Origin: Paracoccaceae bacterium
GTDB lineage: Bacteria > Pseudomonadota > Alphaproteobacteria > Rhodobacterales > Rhodobacteraceae
Length of the DNA: 64,000 bases
Direction of reading: 5' to 3'
Assembly (NCBI GenBank): GCA_902602765.1
Contig: CACKSH010000004.1
Coordinates: forward strand, 62,001 to 126,000
This document shows positions 36,112 through 44,752 of this stretch, one piece after another. The notes beneath the pieces are model-generated. The model made no database searches. It saw only the letters and a list, made by a program, of their open reading frames with translations, and had not been told where the DNA came from. How positions within the stretch are numbered: position 1 is the first letter of the stretch; each line of letters starts with the position of its first letter. Position numbers and translations under genes: made by a program.

Positions 36112-39100
36112 TTAAGCTACAAGCTGTTCAGCCTTTTTAAGATCAACCGAAACAAGCTGACTTACACCCTTTTCCTGCATTGTTACACCAAATAGCCGAT
36201 CCATTCTCGCCATTGTAACAGCATGATGCGTAATTATCATGAAGCGTGTGTCAGTCCGACGGCACATTTCATCCAACATATCACAAAACCGTGAAACATT
36301 TGCATCATCTAATGGGGCATCTACTTCATCTAAAACACAAATTGGCGCTGGATTTGCCAAAAAAACAGCGAAAATTAGGGCTAATGCTGTTAAAGTTTGC
36401 TCTCCACCGGATAAAAGTGACAAAGTGGACAACTTTTTCCCAGGTGGCTGGCACATAATTTCAAGCCCTGCTTCTAAAGGATCCTCACTTTCGACCATAA
36501 CCAAGTTAGCCTCTCCCCCACCAAATAAATGCTTAAATAGTGTTGAGAAATTACTGTTGACTTGCTCGAATGCAGTTAAAAGTCTTTCACGACCTTCTCG
36601 GTTTAAAGAGGCTATACCATTTCGGAGTGATCCGATAGCTTGTAGAAGGTCTGTTTTCTCACTTTCTAAGTCATCATGCTCAGATTGAACTTCCTGCATA
36701 TCTTCTTCAGCCCGCAAGTTAACAGCGCCAAGTGAGTCGCGTTGCCTTTTCAACCTGTTAACCTCAATCTCAAGTTTTTCTGAATTTGGTAATTTTTCTG
36801 GGTCTTTGCCTAACTTTTTCAATAGCTGACCAGGACTTACTTGCATTTCTTCACCGATACGCTCAGCAGCTTTATTTACACTCTCTTGTGCCGCTTCACT
36901 CATCGCTTGGGCGCGTGCTCTGGATTCTCTCAGACTTGATGCTAAACGCTCAGCATCTCGTTCTTCTTCAACAAAATTACGCAAAACTTTCTCCGCTTCC
37001 AGAAGATCATTTTGAGCTTCGATTTTGTTTCTGGTTGCATCCGTTATGGATATTAAAATTTCATCGCGTCTTCTGGATAACTTTTCCGGTTCAGCAAGAG
37101 CGTCTTGCAACTGTTCTTGATTTTCTTCTTGCCTTTGAAATAGTTCTGAATTGCGTTTTTCTGCTGTTTCTAATCGATACTTCCAGCCACTAAGCTCCTT
37201 CGAAACTTCTTGCATTCTTTTTGTACGCTCATCACCTTCTCGGCGCACCGCATCATGTAAAGCTCTTTTCGAAAACATTGATGCTCGGTGCAATTCAACA
37301 CTATTTTTCGCTTCCTCAACCTCGGCTTTTACATCCTCTAGGTTAGCAAGCTCATCTAATACCTTTTTGGCCTCCACCATTTGCATTTCAGTAACCTCAA
37401 GATCTTTTTTATGTCGAGAAAGAGCCATAGATGACGTCTCAAGAAGATTTACCGCCAGGTTTAGCTCCGCCTCAGCTCGATTTTGGGACCTTTGAGCTTC
37501 AGATAAGTTTCTATCTGCGTCTTTTATTCGATCTCTAGCAGTCCTATCGCTTTGAGTGTCATCAGCAAGTCTTTTCGTCAAAGTCTCATGTGCTGCTTTT
37601 GCAGCCTCTAATTGCACGTTCGCTCTTTCGTTAAGCTGCTTTAATTCCTCTAATCTATTCAATTGCTCCAAACGCAATGAAGTTGCAGTGGGTGCATCTT
37701 CCGACCACGCCCTAAAACCGTCCCAACGCCAAAGATCACCTTCTGTCGAAACAAGCCTTTGGCCAGGTTTGAGCAAGCGTTGCAATTTGGGTCCATCGTC
37801 TGACTCAACCAGACCGATTTGGGATATGCGCCGATTTAAAACCTCTGGAACAGACACGTGATGGGTTAATGGGGTAACGCCAGCAGGTAAATCCTGCTCA
37901 ACTGGAAGTTCATCTAGAGAGATCCAACCTGATGGGCCATCTTCCTGTACTTGCGGCGATCTCAAATCATCAGCTAATGCTGCACCAAGAGCTTTTTCAA
38001 AACCGTGTTCTACTTGAAGTCTGTCAATTACCTGCCCCCCCTCCATAGTATCCCGCTCTAAGATTTTCGCTAGCGCAGAGACTTCAGCATTTATGGCATT
38101 GGCTTCACCTTCGGCAGAAGACAATGCAGCTCTAGAATCTACTTCAAGTGCCTGTGTTTGATTTCTCGTCTCTTCTGCTTTAATTAAACTTTCGTCAGCA
38201 TCCTTACTTTGCAACACAGCCGCCTGATAGAATTTTTCCGCCAGACTTAGATCAGTTTTCGTTTTTTCTCGCGCTTTTAGAGCCTCTGATCTCGATGCTT
38301 CAGAAGCTAGCACCTCTGATTTATACCTGCTAATTAACAACTCAATCTCTTGCGAGTACCTTTCTGCAGATTGATAGCGCGCGGCTAGACGAGCCACATC
38401 TTCTGTTATTTGAGAAAGTTTGGCTTCTTCATCTCGCAAATTATTTGCTGCTTCATTCGCCTCTTCTGCAGCTTTCTTTAGTTTCGTATCATGACCTTTA
38501 GAAGCTTTCTCCAGTTGACCTGCTTCCCACTCAAGACTTTTGATTTTTCCCACAGCATCACTATTTAATTCTGCTTCGCGATCCAAATCCAAAATTAATT
38601 GGCTTAGACGGGTATTTATCGTTTCTATTCTACCTTTTGCATCGACCTCTTTTGCGCTCAAAGTATCTCGTTCGACTTCCAACCTTTGAAGTAATGAAGA
38701 AGCAATAGCTTGTTTTTCTCTCAAAGGAGGAATTTTTTCCTCAGCAGCGGTGCGCAGGGAAGAAAGCTCTTTAACAGTGTGCTCGCTTTTGGAAGCCTTG
38801 ATTGTATAGTCCTGTAACTCTTTTTGAGATTTTAACCTTGTTTCGTCAGCCTCTTTCCAACGACGATAAAGCAAGACACCCTCTACCTCGATTAATTCCT
38901 GCATAATCTCGCGGTATCGCGTGGCTTGCTTTGCTTGACGTGAGAGTTGATGAAGTTGGGTTGCGAGTTGCTCCAAGACGTCATCAACTCTTACAAGATT
39001 GGTCTCGGCTCCTTTAAGCTTTAACTCAGCCTCATGCCGGCGCTGGTAAAGCCCAGATATCCCCGCAGCTTCTTCTAGAATCCGCCTCCTATTTTGAGGT

Positions 39101-39567
39101 CTGGCATTAATCAGCTCAGCAATTTGTCCTTGGCGGACTAATGCAGGCGAATGGGCACCCGTCGAAGCATCAGCAAAAAGCATTTGAACATCGCGAGCAC
39201 GGATATCCTTGCCAGAAGCTTTAAATGCACTGCCGATATCACGGGTAATTCGTCGAGCAATCTCAATAATGTCATTATCATTGAACGCTTTGGGAGCCAG
39301 TCTTTCGCTATTGTCTAGTATCAAGGATACCTCAGCAAAATTTTTAGCAGAACGCGTTGCTGCTCCTGCAAAAATAACATCTTCCATGCCCCCGCCACGC
39401 ATTGCTGTCGGCCTATTTTCCCCCATTACCCAGCGAATAGCCTCCAAGAGATTAGACTTGCCACAACCATTTGGACCTACAATTCCTGTCAATCCATCTT
39501 GAATAATTAATTCAGTCTGATCTACAAAGCTTTTAAAACCTGTCAAACGCAGTTTGGAAAAATGCAA
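36112..39567 (-). CDS. smc: Chromosome segregation ATPase SMC
   Basis: This 1151-residue SMC protein compacts and segregates the chromosome with ScpA and ScpB. It has the N-terminal Walker A (GPNGCGKSNLLEAIRWVMGE), long coiled coils on both sides of a hinge near residues 500-640, the ABC signature LSGGEQTLTALAL, and Walker B CVLDEVDAPLDDANV. The start is TTG at 39567 (MHFSKLRLTGFKSFVDQ); a stop codon directly precedes it in frame, so no other start upstream is possible. Length is normal for alphaproteobacterial SMC. ScpAB are not in the window. Confidence 0.97.
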   Translation of the reverse strand: MHFSKLRLTGFKSFVDQTELIIQDGLTGIVGPNGCGKSNLLEAIRWVMGENRPTAMRGGGMEDVIFAGAATRSAKNFAEVSLILDNSERLAPKAFNDNDIIEIARRITRDIGSAFKASGKDIRARDVQMLFADASTGAHSPALVRQGQIAELINARPQNRRRILEEAAGISGLYQRRHEAELKLKGAETNLVRVDDVLEQLATQLHQLSRQAKQATRYREIMQELIEVEGVLLYRRWKEADETRLKSQKELQDYTIKASKSEHTVKELSSLRTAAEEKIPPLREKQAIASSLLQRLEVERDTLSAKEVDAKGRIETINTRLSQLILDLDREAELNSDAVGKIKSLEWEAGQLEKASKGHDTKLKKAAEEANEAANNLRDEEAKLSQITEDVARLAARYQSAERYSQEIELLISRYKSEVLASEASRSEALKAREKTKTDLSLAEKFYQAAVLQSKDADESLIKAEETRNQTQALEVDSRAALSSAEGEANAINAEVSALAKILERDTMEGGQVIDRLQVEHGFEKALGAALADDLRSPQVQEDGPSGWISLDELPVEQDLPAGVTPLTHHVSVPEVLNRRISQIGLVESDDGPKLQRLLKPGQRLVSTEGDLWRWDGFRAWSEDAPTATSLRLEQLNRLEELKQLNERANVQLEAAKAAHETLTKRLADDTQSDRTARDRIKDADRNLSEAQRSQNRAEAELNLAVNLLETSSMALSRHKKDLEVTEMQMVEAKKVLDELANLEDVKAEVEEAKNSVELHRASMFSKRALHDAVRREGDERTKRMQEVSKELSGWKYRLETAEKRNSELFQRQEENQEQLQDALAEPEKLSRRRDEILISITDATRNKIEAQNDLLEAEKVLRNFVEEERDAERLASSLRESRARAQAMSEAAQESVNKAAERIGEEMQVSPGQLLKKLGKDPEKLPNSEKLEIEVNRLKRQRDSLGAVNLRAEEDMQEVQSEHDDLESEKTDLLQAIGSLRNGIASLNREGRERLLTAFEQVNSNFSTLFKHLFGGGEANLVMVESEDPLEAGLEIMCQPPGKKLSTLSLLSGGEQTLTALALIFAVFLANPAPICVLDEVDAPLDDANVSRFCDMLDEMCRRTDTRFMIITHHAVTMARMDRLFGVTMQEKGVSQLVSVDLKKAEQLVA

Positions 39568-39665
39568 TTATATACCCATAATTTTTGATTCCGTTTCTTA
39601 ATGGATGAAGGTCAATTAAGTTTAAGTCAACCAATCCTATACCGCATATGGAAGAAAATAAACAA

Positions 39666-39674
39666 TTATCCACA
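39666..39674 (+). promoter_or_regulatory. Exact DnaA-box match
   Basis: TTATCCACA, the consensus DnaA box, lies in the gap upstream of smc and of the divergent acetyltransferase gene. A second exact match is at 25300-25308. Two in 64 kb of AT-rich DNA is only slightly above chance, but both fall outside genes. It could be a DnaA regulatory site for smc; it is not a clustered origin. Confidence 0.35.
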
Positions 39675-39737
39675 ATATATCGTACATATCATGTAAGCTA
39701 TCAGTAAAACCAGAAAATACCGTTTGGAAAACCATTA

Positions 39738-40196
39738 ATGTATCAAATAGACTATGCAGATCCAAGGCATCCGCAAATAATTGAACTTTTGAGAAAAAGT
39801 CACAGGTTAATGGATGAATGTTTTCCAAGTGAGGCTAATAGCTATCTAGAATTAGAAAGTCTTCTAGATGACAAGGTACATTTTTTTGCCGCAAAGGATA
39901 AAAATAGTCATTACGTTGGCTGTGGGGCATTTGTACTTTTTAATGATTATGCTGAAATTAAATCAATGTTCGTAGATCCAGACTATCGCGGTCAGAGTAT
40001 TGGAGATGCTATTTTAACACATATGATAGGCTCTATGGCCAAAAAATCAGTGTCTCTAGTAAAGTTGGAAACAGGAACACTACTAGAAAGCGCTCTGGCT
40101 TTGTATACGAAGCATGGTTTTAAATATTGCGATGCCTTTGCTAACTATACTGAGAATAATTATTCTCTTTTTATGGAAAAAAAATTGATAATTTAA
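39738..40196 (+). CDS. GNAT-family N-acetyltransferase
   Basis: This 152-residue protein has the GNAT fold. The acetyl-CoA loop is in FVDPDYRGQSIGDAILTHM (motif A), followed by LETGTLLESALALYTKHGFKY (motif B). The order resembles the small PaiA/YhhY-like amino-group acetyltransferases. The substrate is not predictable. It stands alone, divergent from smc and convergent with the hydrolase gene. Confidence 0.9.
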   Translation: MYQIDYADPRHPQIIELLRKSHRLMDECFPSEANSYLELESLLDDKVHFFAAKDKNSHYVGCGAFVLFNDYAEIKSMFVDPDYRGQSIGDAILTHMIGSMAKKSVSLVKLETGTLLESALALYTKHGFKYCDAFANYTENNYSLFMEKKLII

Positions 40197-40211
40197 CAAG
40201 AGCTAACTTAT

Positions 40212-41015
40212 CTAATTTTGAAATAAATATTTACACATTTTTGATCTTGGATCTAAAAGCTCGTCTATTATATCAAAGTGATGGGCACTAGGCTGAATTA
40301 TCAATCCGCATTGCCATTTTTTTGATAGCATTTCAGCTTGTTGTAAGAAAGCTGGCCGTTCATCTTCTCCTACCCAAACCCTTGTATTTACGTCGATTGG
40401 TTTATAAAGAATTGGACTTTCCAAAATTGCAGTTTCTACCGATAGGTTTAAATCTAAATTCAAATCTGTAAACATTAGTGGTTGTAAGTCAGCAAGTGGC
40501 GAAATTGGTGCAACGCACGCCAGACGATCAGAAACGTTTTTAGGTAATACATTTTCACATAACATTCTGGATACAAGATGCCCACCAGCTGAGTGGCCTG
40601 CAAGGACTACAGGACCCACATTCAGTCTATGAGCTAGCTCAATGATACATTGAGCAATATCTAATGTTATTTGAGCAATGCTTACCTCTGGACATAATCG
40701 ATAGCTAGGTATTACCGCAGCAAACCCATTCTCCAATGCGCCTAACGATAAATGTGACCAGCTCGACTTATCAAAAGCCCTCCAATAGCCTCCATGTATA
40801 AAAACAAAAACGCCGATGAATTTTTTTTCTGGATAAAAAATATCCATTTTTTCTCGATCAGAGGGCCCATAAGGAATATCTAACTCGACATCGGAAAACA
40901 AAGCTTTTTCATTTCTGAAGTTATTAGCTTGCTGCTGCCATTTTTCTGGAAAAGATTCTGCATTACTTATGTATTTTGAATTTGCGTAATCATCACTTAA
41001 GTCAACTTCAGACAA
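40212..41015 (-). CDS. Alpha/beta hydrolase, kynurenine-formamidase-like
   Basis: This 267-residue hydrolase has the oxyanion motif HGGYWRAFDKSSW and the nucleophile in GHSAGGHL, the combination seen in KFA-type arylformamidases and related esterases. The likely acid and base lie in WVGEDERPAF and SAHHFDIID. Arylformamidases convert N-formylkynurenine to kynurenine. No other kynurenine gene is nearby, so a general esterase role is equally possible. Confidence 0.83.
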   Translation of the reverse strand: MSEVDLSDDYANSKYISNAESFPEKWQQQANNFRNEKALFSDVELDIPYGPSDREKMDIFYPEKKFIGVFVFIHGGYWRAFDKSSWSHLSLGALENGFAAVIPSYRLCPEVSIAQITLDIAQCIIELAHRLNVGPVVLAGHSAGGHLVSRMLCENVLPKNVSDRLACVAPISPLADLQPLMFTDLNLDLNLSVETAILESPILYKPIDVNTRVWVGEDERPAFLQQAEMLSKKWQCGLIIQPSAHHFDIIDELLDPRSKMCKYLFQN

Positions 41016-41090
41016 ATTTTTTCTTTCTATAACTTAAAAAACACAATACCTCTTGTATTGCTGTTTATAACATCTACTCGGAGGAAGCGA

Positions 41091-42569
41091 ATGTCTACCA
41101 AAACTACAAACCTTAAAAATTTGTTAAGTGATCCATCTCTTCTGGAGACAAGAGGATACTTGGCAGGCAATTGGGTGAGTGGAGATAAAAACCAATCTTT
41201 TGATGTAATAAATCCAGCAAGAGGAGATACTGTTGCTCAGGTAGCAAATCTTAGTCGTGAACAAATCTCAGCCGCGATTGACATTGCTTACGAAGCACAA
41301 AAAGAATGGGCCAAGAATACTGGTAAGGAAAGAGCAACTATCTTAAGGCGTTGGTTTGACTTAATGATGGAAAATTCGGAAGATCTTGCTAAAATTTTAA
41401 CTGCCGAGCAAGGAAAGCCACTAAGCGAGTCTAAAGGCGAGATTGCTTATGGTGCTTCATTTATAGAATTTTTTGCAGAAGAAGCCAAAAGGGTGTACGG
41501 AGAAATAATCCCCGGACATCAAAAAGATAAACGTATTATGGTTTTTAAACAGCCAATTGGCGTGGCAGCATCAATTACTCCTTGGAATTTCCCTAACGCA
41601 ATGATTACAAGGAAAGCCGGTCCGGCACTAGCTGCTGGATGCGCGTTCGTGGCCAGGCCAGCAACAGAAACTCCTCTGTCGGCGTTAGCACTTGGGGTCT
41701 TGGCTGAAAGAGCAAAACTGCCAAAAGGTATTTTTTCAATTTTACCATCAACCGACGCATCTGGCACGGGAAAGGAATTCTGTGAAAATAAGAAGGTTCG
41801 AAAACTTACTTTCACAGGCTCAACAGAAGTGGGCCGCATTTTATTAGGGCAAGCCGCGGATAATGTTTTAAAATGTTCCATGGAGCTGGGTGGCAATGCC
41901 CCGTTTATTGTATTTGACGATGCCGACTTGGATGCAGCCGTTGAGGGAGCAATTATGTGTAAATTCAGAAATAATGGTCAAACATGCGTTTGTGCAAATA
42001 GGATTTACGTACAAACCGGTGTGTACAAAGAATTTGCAACAAAGCTGCAGATGGCGGTTGGTAAACTAAAAATGGGGGACGGTTTTGATCCTAATACTAC
42101 ATTAGGCCCACTAATTGGTTTGGATGCGGTTAAAAAAGTAAATTCACATATAGAAGACGCAATATCAAAAGGCGCTGAAAGTATCTACTGTGGGAATGGC
42201 GAAAAGATAGATGGAAACTTCATTAATCCAACTATTTTAACAGGTGTGAAAAAAAATATGAGGGTAGCCACTGAAGAGACATTTGGACCACTTGCTCCAC
42301 TGTTCGAGTTTTCAACGGTTCAAGAGGTTATTGAGTTAGCCAATGACACCATATTTGGACTTGCTTCGTATTTTTATGCAAAAGACTTGAGCCGCGTTTA
42401 TGAGGTCGCTGAAGCGCTCGAATATGGCATGGTCGGCGTGAATACAGGTATAATCTCCACAGAATTGGCACCTTTCGGAGGCGTAAAACAGTCTGGTCTG
42501 GGCCGTGAAGGCAGTCACCACGGGATAGATGATTTCATGGAAATGAAATATGTTTGTTTGAGTGTTTGA
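41091..42569 (+). CDS. Succinate-semialdehyde dehydrogenase-like ALDH
   Basis: This 492-residue aldehyde dehydrogenase resembles the GabD group, which oxidises succinate semialdehyde (or glutarate semialdehyde) to the diacid. Catalytic Cys299 lies in GQTCVCANR and Glu265 in MELGGNAPF; the QTCVCANR run with two cysteines is typical of GabD/DavD. I start at ATG 41091 because GGAGGAAG lies 5 nt upstream; an ATG 33 nt earlier lacks a site. It stands alone, divergent from the hydrolase gene. A glutarate-semialdehyde role in lysine breakdown is possible given the saccharopine genes later in the window. Confidence 0.88.
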   Translation: MSTKTTNLKNLLSDPSLLETRGYLAGNWVSGDKNQSFDVINPARGDTVAQVANLSREQISAAIDIAYEAQKEWAKNTGKERATILRRWFDLMMENSEDLAKILTAEQGKPLSESKGEIAYGASFIEFFAEEAKRVYGEIIPGHQKDKRIMVFKQPIGVAASITPWNFPNAMITRKAGPALAAGCAFVARPATETPLSALALGVLAERAKLPKGIFSILPSTDASGTGKEFCENKKVRKLTFTGSTEVGRILLGQAADNVLKCSMELGGNAPFIVFDDADLDAAVEGAIMCKFRNNGQTCVCANRIYVQTGVYKEFATKLQMAVGKLKMGDGFDPNTTLGPLIGLDAVKKVNSHIEDAISKGAESIYCGNGEKIDGNFINPTILTGVKKNMRVATEETFGPLAPLFEFSTVQEVIELANDTIFGLASYFYAKDLSRVYEVAEALEYGMVGVNTGIISTELAPFGGVKQSGLGREGSHHGIDDFMEMKYVCLSV

Positions 42570-42657
42570 TCTCGAGAGGAAACTAATATCATAACTTACT
42601 ATTATCAAACATAGAGATAGATGAAACTGGACAAAATTACGACATCTTGGTGCAAAA

Positions 42658-43605
42658 GTGGGTAATTCAAAAGCGGGAAACAATATCAATGGCTGGATCA
42701 TAGTAGACAAGCCAACTGGAATAACTTCTACCGCTGTAGTAAATAAAATAAAGAGGGCATTCGGCGCTAGGAAAGCTGGGCATGCTGGGACATTAGACCC
42801 AAGCGCAACAGGAGTTTTGGCAATAGCTCTGGGTGAAGCAACAAAAACAATCCCATATGTTACAAACCGAGAAAAATCGTATATTTTTGAGGTCAAATTC
42901 GGTGAAGCAACCGATACTGATGATTCAGAAGGCAAAATTATACGCAGATCTAAAATGCGACCATCTGAACAAGATATACTAGCAGCAATACCACTTTTTC
43001 AGGGCGAAATAAAACAAACGCCTCCCCTATTTTCAGCAGTAAAAATAAATGGAGAAAGGGCTTATTCACTTGCAAGGAGAGGCGAAAATTTTGATATCGC
43101 ACCCAGATCCTTACTTGTGAGTAGCCTTAAATTAGAAAAATATATCAGCAAGAGCAATGCTATTCTGGCATTGGAGTGTGGGAAAGGTGGGTATGTTAGA
43201 GCTATTGCCAGAGATCTTGGACTAAAACTAGCATGTTATGGCCATGTTAAGTGGTTGAGAAGAATTTCGTCAGGTTCTTTCAATTTATCCATGGCGAATT
43301 CATTAGACGAAATACTTAAAGTGAGTAAATTGCCAGAAATCTCTAAATTTATTTACCCCCTGCAATTAGGCCTCGACACATTGAAACATGGAACTTGCAG
43401 TATGACGGCGGCTGATAAAATTAAGGATGGTAATTGTACACCCATCCTTTGCACAGGAGCAAAATCTGGAGACGAGATCTGGGTGAGCTATTGCGAAATT
43501 CCAATCGCAATAGGGAAGTATCAATCTGGATTATTTTTCCCAAAAAAAGTTTTTAACTTAGCAAAAAGTAAAGCTCATGATAACCAAACAATTTCTGAAA
43601 GATGA
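42658..43605 (+). CDS. truB: tRNA pseudouridine(55) synthase
   Basis: This 315-residue enzyme converts U55 of tRNAs to pseudouridine. It has the N-terminal GWIIVDKPTGITS and the catalytic Asp47 in GHAGTLDPSATGVL. The start is GTG at 42658; there is no strong ribosome-binding site, and the ATG at 42621 is out of frame. It overlaps the DUF1643 gene by 29 nt. rbfA, often upstream in other bacteria, is absent here. Confidence 0.96.
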   Translation: MGNSKAGNNINGWIIVDKPTGITSTAVVNKIKRAFGARKAGHAGTLDPSATGVLAIALGEATKTIPYVTNREKSYIFEVKFGEATDTDDSEGKIIRRSKMRPSEQDILAAIPLFQGEIKQTPPLFSAVKINGERAYSLARRGENFDIAPRSLLVSSLKLEKYISKSNAILALECGKGGYVRAIARDLGLKLACYGHVKWLRRISSGSFNLSMANSLDEILKVSKLPEISKFIYPLQLGLDTLKHGTCSMTAADKIKDGNCTPILCTGAKSGDEIWVSYCEIPIAIGKYQSGLFFPKKVFNLAKSKAHDNQTISER

Positions 43606-44101
43606 TGCCTTTTCAGAAGCAATTTATTCAGAGTGCAAAAAATATAGATATTGCCTGTCCAGGGAGTGGGATGTAACAAAAAAAAGAGCACATTTTATAA
43701 TGCTTAATCCCTCAACCGCAACAGAGTATCAGAATGATCCTACTGTTGAACGCTGTGAAAGGCGTGCGCGCTCACTTGGGTATGGTGCATTTTCTGTTAC
43801 TAACATTTTCGCTTGGCGGGAGACAAATCCGAAGAAGATGGAAAAAGTTAGTGACCCAATAGGCCCCCAGAATGATATTATCATTCTGGAAACATGCAAA
43901 AATTCAAACATTAATATCGCTGCATGGGGTGCTCATGGGAGCCATCGTGACAGAGGCACAGCAGTAAGAGAGATTTTTATTAAGGCAAGATTAAGAATAT
44001 TCAGTTTAGGGATCACAAAGATGGGGCACCCAAAGCATCCACTCTACATAAGCTATCAGGTAAAACCGCAAATATGGCTAAATGGTGATAATGGTGTTTA
44101 A
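43577..44101 (+). CDS. DUF1643 domain protein
   Basis: This 174-residue protein is a DUF1643 member. The marks are YRYCLSREWD, FIMLNPSTATEYQNDPTVERCERRARSLGYG and NIFAWRETNP. The family occurs widely and has no settled function; some members accompany RNA or DNA modification genes. It sits between truB and rpsO, a placement I recall from Rhodobacterales, and overlaps truB by 29 nt. No membrane segment or signal peptide is seen. Confidence 0.88.
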   Translation: MITKQFLKDDAFSEAIYSECKKYRYCLSREWDVTKKRAHFIMLNPSTATEYQNDPTVERCERRARSLGYGAFSVTNIFAWRETNPKKMEKVSDPIGPQNDIIILETCKNSNINIAAWGAHGSHRDRGTAVREIFIKARLRIFSLGITKMGHPKHPLYISYQVKPQIWLNGDNGV

Positions 44102-44264
44102 ATTTTCAGTTATATTTACACCGATTCTAAAATTTGTCTAAAATTAAAGCACTTCACTTTCTGGAGAGATTAACATAAAAGCCTCTTCGTGAGCGATTCA
44201 CATGATTATAAAAGTCTTGCTGGACGACATCCCGGCTTGTACCCAAAATATAAAGGATAGTACG

Positions 44265-44534
44265 TTGTCGATTACTGCAGAAGAAAAAGCAAAAGTTTTA
44301 AAAGAGTTTGCAACAAAAGATGGAGATACTGGATCTCCAGAAGTTCAGGTTGCAATACTCACATCTAGAATAAATACACTAACTGAGCATTTTAAAACAC
44401 ATAAGAAAGATAACCACTCCCGAAGAGGCTTGTTAAAGATGGTGGCTCAGAGACGTAAACTTCTTGATTTTTTAAAAAATAAGGAAGAACAGCGTTATAA
44501 GAATCTTATAAGTCGTCTCAGTATAAGAAGATAG
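44265..44534 (+). CDS. rpsO: 30S ribosomal protein S15
   Basis: This 89-residue protein binds 16S rRNA early in 30S assembly. It reads [15 protein letters not shown], then [16 protein letters not shown] and the C-terminal [19 protein letters not shown]. The start is TTG at 44265 preceded by AAGGA at 8 nt; an in-frame ATG 63 nt earlier would add a non-family extension. The 163-nt leader may hold the usual S15 autoregulatory fold, but I did not resolve one. Confidence 0.96.
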   Translation: MSITAEEKAKVLKEFATKDGDTGSPEVQVAILTSRINTLTEHFKTHKKDNHSRRGLLKMVAQRRKLLDFLKNKEEQRYKNLISRLSIRR

Positions 44535-44659
44535 TTTGAATTAAAACATTTAAGCAATTCCCAAGGCACGGTCTGTAGGGTAACCTGAGGGCTTTAGATA
44601 CTTAGTTTTCATCGCTTTAAATTCTTTTCTTCGTGCTATATATGCCTTTTGTCTAGGTA

Positions 44660-44736
44660 CCGGACTAGTGACCGTAGTTCGGAAAAACTGATTTGGTCAG
44701 GGGGAATACGCCCCCTATTGGAATGGCTTTTTAGCC
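44660..44736 (+). promoter_or_regulatory. Structured pnp leader with successive hairpins
   Basis: Three stems occur just before pnp. CCGGACTA (44660-44667) pairs with TAGTTCGG (44675-44682) with one wobble; AGGGGG (44699-44704) pairs with CCCCCT (44711-44716); GGCT (44725-44728) pairs with AGCC (44733-44736). None is followed by a proper T run. In E. coli the pnp leader hairpin is cut by RNase III and then used by PNPase to repress itself; a similar loop is inferred here. Confidence 0.5.
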
Positions 44737-44752
44737 TTATTAGGAAATATAG

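Noticed and set aside
36239-36688. Long antisense open frame (149 codons) inside smc
   Set aside because: It lies fully within the conserved smc reading frame, has no ribosome-binding site or family resemblance, and its composition mirrors the SMC codons.
42336-42935. 199-codon minus-strand open frame spanning gabD end and truB start
   Set aside because: It covers the GabD C-terminus and the TruB catalytic block, both well supported on the plus strand, and shows no domain.
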